From contig NZ_JAHRBL010000003.1 in the NCBI RefSeq assembly GCF_019693445.1, forward strand, positions 1 through 64,000: a stretch of 64,000 nt of DNA, in the 5' to 3' direction. A model generated the notes under the pieces. It had not been told where the DNA came from. It did no database searches and saw nothing but the letters and a program-made list of their open reading frames with translations. This document shows, in pieces, positions 60,070 to 64,000 of this stretch (its first letter is position 1; each line of letters starts with the position of its first letter). The translations under genes and the position numbers were made by a program. This DNA comes from Deinococcus aquaedulcis. Its GTDB lineage: Bacteria > Deinococcota > Deinococci > Deinococcales > Deinococcaceae.

Positions 60070-60351
60070 TCAAAACATCGCCCCATCTTTTGTCTTTTGA
60101 AAAGTAGAACCTTCTGGGGCACACCAAGCCTTCCTGCCCCCATACCGCCCGGGTCCAGACGAAGCCGTCGTGCCCGAAGGGCGCGGGCGTGGGGCGATGG
60201 GCGGAGAAAGGCGACGGCGTACACAGCGGGGCGAAGTCGGGCCGCCCTGCACCGTCAGTCAACGTTTGCCAGCGCAGCGCTGCTCCCCCTGCCCCTCTGG
60301 GGTAGGGGGCTGGGGGGTGGGGCCAGCCACAGCAAAGAAAACCCGCCCCCC

Positions 60352-61539
60352 CTACCGCAACCGCTGCACCTGCACCGTATACCGCCCCCCCACATCCTCC
60401 CGCCAGGCCACCGTCACCCGCCCCTGCCGGTCCACCGCCACCGCTGGCGACCGCGCGTCCCGCTTCAGGCTCCGGTTCAGCACCGGCCACGCCACCCACG
60501 CCTGCCCATTCCAGCGCGCCGCGTGAATCTGCCCCAGCCCGTCGCTGATGCGCTCTTCCACCCAGGCCAGCACCGCGTGCCCCGCCGGATCGGTGGCCAG
60601 TGCGGGCGCCGAAGCGTACAGGCGACTGAGCGCCCCGCCCATGGGTACCCAGCGCGCGCCGTCCCAGCGCGTGGCCAGCAGGGTGTCCTGGCCCTGCACC
60701 TGCTGCAGCCACGCCACCGTGGGCCGGTCCTGGCCGTCCAGCACCATGCGGGTAGAGGCCACGTAGGCGGGCTGGGCGTTCAGGGCGCCGCCCAGGGGCT
60801 GCCAGCGTGCGCCATCCCAGCGCGCGGCCAGCACGCGGCTTTCGGTGACCTCGCCCTGCAGCCACGCCACGACCGGCTGCCCGCCGCGCGTCAGGGCCAG
60901 GGCCGGGGTCCGGGAAAACGCGCGGATGTCGTTGAACGCTGGCCCCCGCACCCAGCTTTTCTGGACCGGGTCCCAGCGCCGTACCGTCAACTGGCTGCCG
61001 TCGGGCTTGCGCAGGTATTCACCCCAGGCCAGCACAATTTCACCCTGCCACGCCGCCACGGCGCGGGTGCGCGCCGCGTAAGGCAGGTCGTCGCCCAGGT
61101 AGCGCCCGGCCCAGTCGGTCCAGCCCTGACCTTCACGCCACGCCCGCAGCTCCACGATGTCGTTGTCGCCGTAGTTTTCATTCCATACGGCGGCGGGGCG
61201 GCCCTGCTCGTCCAGCACGAGGTTCAGGTTGGAAGCCGGGCGGGGCTGGCGGTAGTTCAGCACGTCGCCCAGGGGCTGCCACGCGCCGCCCTGGCTGCGC
61301 CACACCCGCACCACGCGCCCAGTAAAGGTGCCGCGCCCGGAAGAAAAACGGCCGCTGTCCACCACCGCGCCCAGGTGCAGGGTGCCGTCGGGGGCGGCAG
61401 CCAGCGCCACCTCGCGCACCGGGGCGCTCAGGGGCGGCGGGGTCAGGACCGGGCCCACGCGCAGGGGGTCGGCACCCCCGGCTAGGGCGGCGGTGGTCAG
61501 GGGCAGGGCCAGGGTCAGCAGGGCGGCGCGGCGCAGCAT
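60352..61539 (-). CDS. Secreted repeat protein, beta-propeller-like
   Basis: A 395-residue exported protein: signal MLRRAALLTLALPLTTAALA, then about seven blocks of 40-50 residues with the recurring pattern RWDGARWxPxGGALN...PTVAWLQ, for example TRWDGARWVPMGGAL and AARWNGQAWVAWPVLN. Such repeats usually form a beta propeller on the cell surface. No enzyme motif is seen. CGGAGG precedes the ATG. It diverges from murD. Confidence 0.7.
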   Translation of the reverse strand: MLRRAALLTLALPLTTAALAGGADPLRVGPVLTPPPLSAPVREVALAAAPDGTLHLGAVVDSGRFSSGRGTFTGRVVRVWRSQGGAWQPLGDVLNYRQPRPASNLNLVLDEQGRPAAVWNENYGDNDIVELRAWREGQGWTDWAGRYLGDDLPYAARTRAVAAWQGEIVLAWGEYLRKPDGSQLTVRRWDPVQKSWVRGPAFNDIRAFSRTPALALTRGGQPVVAWLQGEVTESRVLAARWDGARWQPLGGALNAQPAYVASTRMVLDGQDRPTVAWLQQVQGQDTLLATRWDGARWVPMGGALSRLYASAPALATDPAGHAVLAWVEERISDGLGQIHAARWNGQAWVAWPVLNRSLKRDARSPAVAVDRQGRVTVAWREDVGGRYTVQVQRLR

Positions 61540-61647
61540 CGAAACCTCCGGTGAGTGGGGGGGCGGCTGAGGGGTGTCCTGCCGATTCTTGCCCATGTGG
61601 GCGCGCTTCTCAAGCGCCGCGCCCCGCCCCTGCTCTATGGTGGGGGC

Positions 61648-62940
61648 GTGAACGACGGGGTGCTGGTATACGGACTGGGGCGCAGTGGCCGGGGGGCGGC
61701 GCGCTTTCTGGCCCGCGAGGGCAGAAAGGCCGAGTGGATCGACGCGCGCCCAGCGGCCGAGGATCTGGCGCTGATGGCGGAACTGGACTGGGCACCGGGG
61801 GACGCGTCGCGCCCCTACCGCACGGTGGTGGCCGCGCCCGGCGTGCCCATTGACCACCCGGACCTGACCCGGCTGCGTGCGGCCGGCGCCGAGGTGATTG
61901 GCGAGGTGGTGCTGGCGGCCCGCGCCCGCCCAGAGCTGCCGATGGTGGGCATTACCGGCACCGCCGGCAAGGGCAGCACCACGGTGCTGGTGGCACAGTT
62001 GCTGCGCGCCTCGGGGCTGCGGGCGCTGGAGGGCGGCAACATTGACCCCCCGCTGCTGGACGTGGTGGATAGCGCCGAGGTGGCGGTGGTGGAACTCTCC
62101 AGCTTTCAGCTGGAGCGCGTGCCGGGCCTGCGCCTGCCGGTGGCAGTGATCACCAACCTGGGCGTGGACCACTTGGACCGCCACGGCACCCTGGAGGCCT
62201 ACCACGGCGCCAAGCGCAACATCACGGCCGGGCAGGAAGCGGGCGACGTGCTGGTGCTGCCTGCCGGGCTGACCGTGCCCACCCGGGCGCAGGTGCGCGC
62301 CTTTGAGCCTGCGCGGCTGGTGCTGGCGGGTGGCCAGCCCGTGCTGGACCCGGCCGACCTGCCTGCCGGGGTTCACCCCGCCAATGCCGCCGCCGCCCTG
62401 CTGGCCACCGAGGCGCTGCTGGCGCGCCTGGGGCGCGCCGCCGATCCAGCGGTCCTGGGGGACGCCCTGCGCCATGCCCAGCCGGTGGCGGGCCGCTTTG
62501 AAACGGTGGCGCAGGTGGGAGACGTGACCTTTATCGAAGATTCCATTGCCACCCGCACGCTGGCGGTGCAGGCGGCCCTGGACCGCGCCCGGCCCCCGGT
62601 GGCGTGGCTGGTGGGCGGCCGGGATAAGGGCGCCGAACTGGCCCCCCTGCGCGAGGCCGCCCAGGGCCGGGTGACCCAGGTGATCGCCTTTGGCGAGGAC
62701 GGCGAGACCATGGCGCGCGCCCTGGGACTGCCCTACCGTGTGGTGGGCGGCGAGGACGGCGAGGCCATCATGCGCGCCGCCGTGCAGGCCGGCCTGGACG
62801 CCCTGCCGGGGGGCGGCACCGTGCTGCTGGCCCCGGTGGGCACCAGTTTTGACCAGTTCCGCGACTACAAGGCCCGGGGCGAGAGTTTCCGCCGGGCTGC
62901 CCAGGCGCTGGCCCAGGCCCGTGCGGAGGCCCAGGCGTGA
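61648..62940 (+). CDS. murD: UDP-MurNAc-L-alanine:D-glutamate ligase MurD
   Basis: A 430-residue Mur ligase. VYGLGRSGRGAARFL forms the N-terminal dinucleotide-like loop, VGITGTAGKGSTTV the ATP loop, VVELSSFQLERV, TNLGVDHLDRHGTLE and FIEDSIATRTLA are MurD signatures. TATGGT (61636-61641) is 6 bases before the GTG start, so it is leaderless. It overlaps ftsW by GTGA. Confidence 0.93.
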   Translation: MNDGVLVYGLGRSGRGAARFLAREGRKAEWIDARPAAEDLALMAELDWAPGDASRPYRTVVAAPGVPIDHPDLTRLRAAGAEVIGEVVLAARARPELPMVGITGTAGKGSTTVLVAQLLRASGLRALEGGNIDPPLLDVVDSAEVAVVELSSFQLERVPGLRLPVAVITNLGVDHLDRHGTLEAYHGAKRNITAGQEAGDVLVLPAGLTVPTRAQVRAFEPARLVLAGGQPVLDPADLPAGVHPANAAAALLATEALLARLGRAADPAVLGDALRHAQPVAGRFETVAQVGDVTFIEDSIATRTLAVQAALDRARPPVAWLVGGRDKGAELAPLREAAQGRVTQVIAFGEDGETMARALGLPYRVVGGEDGEAIMRAAVQAGLDALPGGGTVLLAPVGTSFDQFRDYKARGESFRRAAQALAQARAEAQA

Positions 62941-64000
62941 GCGTGCAGCTGCTGATTGCCCAGGTGCTGCTGATCAGCATGGGCCTGATCGGCGTGGCGG
63001 CGGTGGACCCGGCCAAGATCTTTGACCACGGCCCCAAGGCACTGCTGGCGCTGGGGCTGACGCTGCTGGCCGCGCGCCTGCGGCCCCGGGCGTTTTTGCA
63101 ACTGGGCCCCTGGGTGTGGGGCGCGACCCTGGTGCTGCTGGTGTTGGTGCACTTTATCGGGGTGGGCACCGCCGAGAGTTCCGGCACCCGGCGCTGGCTG
63201 GACTTCGGCGTGATCCGCTTTCAGCCTTCCGAGATGGCCAAGCTGGGGCTGGTGATGATGCTGGCGTCCTTTTTCGCGCGCCGGGGCGTGCAGAACAAGC
63301 TGATCAGCGCCACGGGCATGATCGTGCTGACCACGGGGCTGGTGTTCTGGGAGCCGGACCTGGGCAGCAGCGTGCTGATGTTCTCGCTGGGCATCATCCT
63401 GATGTACGCGGCGGGCGTGCGGATCAGCAACATCAGCGGCTTCATGCTGGCTCTGGGGCTGCTGGCCATTCCGGTGGCGGGCATCTACGTGGAGCGCAAC
63501 CCCTACATCATGGAGCGCCTGACCGGTTTCCAGAGCCGAGAGGACGTGGCCAAGCAGGGCCTGGACCAGATTGGGCTGGCCCACCGCGACCTGCGTATGG
63601 GCGGCGTCATCGGCCAGGGCCCGGATGGCCCCCGCTACGAGTACTTCGGCGAGCACACCGACATGATCGTGGCCTCGATAGGTTTCAGTTCGGGGCTGCT
63701 GGGCGTGGCCATGCTGCTGTTTGCCTACTGGCTGATCGTGGCCACCGCGCTGGACGTGGCGCACCTTGCCAGCCGGGTACGGCCCATGACCCCGGAAATC
63801 CACGGCGCCAGCGTGCTGGCCATTGGCGCCATGTTCATGATCGTGGGGCAGGCCTTCGTGAACCTGTGTGTGGCGGCCGGCATCTTCCCTGTAACTGGCG
63901 TGCCGCTGCCCCTCGTGAGTTACGGCTTTTCCAGCATGCTCACCATGAGCATCGCGCTGGGGGTCATTCACTCTGCCATGCGCGAGGTGCGCCGCGCCCT
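62937..64000 (+). CDS. ftsW: SEDS glycosyltransferase FtsW (cut by window end)
   Basis: At least 354 residues, open at the right edge. A multi-helix protein with RRWLDFGVIRFQPSEMAKLGLV, FWEPDLGSSVLM, and TGVPLPLVSYGFSSML: SEDS-family landmarks of the septal peptidoglycan polymerase (the usual GGSS reads GFSS here). The start GTG overlaps the murD stop. RodA is a less likely alternative given the murD neighbour, which is the dcw-cluster order murD-ftsW. Confidence 0.88.
   Translation, partial: MSVQLLIAQVLLISMGLIGVAAVDPAKIFDHGPKALLALGLTLLAARLRPRAFLQLGPWVWGATLVLLVLVHFIGVGTAESSGTRRWLDFGVIRFQPSEMAKLGLVMMLASFFARRGVQNKLISATGMIVLTTGLVFWEPDLGSSVLMFSLGIILMYAAGVRISNISGFMLALGLLAIPVAGIYVERNPYIMERLTGFQSREDVAKQGLDQIGLAHRDLRMGGVIGQGPDGPRYEYFGEHTDMIVASIGFSSGLLGVAMLLFAYWLIVATALDVAHLASRVRPMTPEIHGASVLAIGAMFMIVGQAFVNLCVAAGIFPVTGVPLPLVSYGFSSMLTMSIALGVIHSAMREVRRA

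Noticed and set aside
60070..60252. Minus-strand frame after trmFO
   Set aside because: Pro/Arg/Ser-rich, no ribosome site, and it overlaps the repeat and terminator region.

Overview
The window looks like chromosomal DNA of a Deinococcus (Deinococcota). It is strongly GC-rich with GC-ending codons. It carries a bacterial Ro60 gene (rsr), a pilMNOWQ cluster, and many genes whose only visible promoter element is a TANNNT box 6-9 bases before the start codon, which is the leaderless arrangement known from Deinococcus. No sequence comparison could be run, so the genus is an inference from gene content and style.

The most unusual part is at the left end (about 257-1423). Three tRNA-type genes with encoded CCA (Glu-, Leu- and Phe-type anticodons) alternate with RNAs that carry the Ro-binding signature of Y RNAs: GCCC paired with GGGC, flanked by CTT on one strand and CGA on the other. 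One (338-405) has the ordinary linear Y RNA layout. Three (900-1042, 1063-1213, 1226-1344) are tRNA cloverleaves whose anticodon arm holds the Ro-binding module. A further module (453-564) and a separately closed RNA (686-889) lie between them. The array runs straight into rsr (1500-3113), which encodes a TROVE/vWA Ro60 protein. I read it as a Ro ribonucleoprotein locus with a family of tRNA-mimicking Y RNAs.

3214-13673: a 5'-nucleotidase lipoprotein, murF, a small lipoprotein, a 700-base gene-poor stretch, then pilM-pilN-pilO-pilW-pilQ for type IV pili and DNA uptake. 13769-17493: aroC-aroK-aroB-aroQ (shikimate pathway) with a CPCC zinc-ribbon gene. 17657-27075: rplM-rpsI, a membrane-anchored monooxygenase-fold protein, NfeD and QmcA/stomatin, a tandem ABC ATPase, two tandem HAD phosphatases, rplS, a coiled-coil protein and an acetyltransferase. 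27225-33112: lipB-lipA, a four-CBS protein, a very small secreted peptide, tRNA-Ile, dgt diverging from a NUDIX-ribF pair.

33255-38462 is a probable zinc-limitation locus. One palindrome (34199-34220) covers the -10 boxes of two divergent leaderless genes. To the right are a COG0523 zinc chaperone, a cysteine-poor L28 gene, znuA, znuC and znuB. To the left is an uncharacterised gene. 38661-48601: a serine hydrolase, an ABC-F protein, a second nucleotidase lipoprotein, a quinone oxidoreductase, a nitroreductase diverging from an HxlR regulator, and small proteins. 47849-53499: an HTH regulator diverging from an MFS transporter, purH behind a ZTP riboswitch, and a MarR-P450 pair. 53839-64000: small zinc-ribbon proteins, a DUF4258 protein, an acetyltransferase, DUF305 and YdcF proteins, a frameshifted ORF, trmFO, a secreted repeat protein, murD and the start of ftsW (cut by the window end).

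At least four families of short non-coding repeats occur twice or more. One begins exactly at the stop codon of the gene it follows. Another is a 150-155 bp MITE with 20-base terminal inverted repeats. No insertion sequence, CRISPR array or prophage gene was seen.
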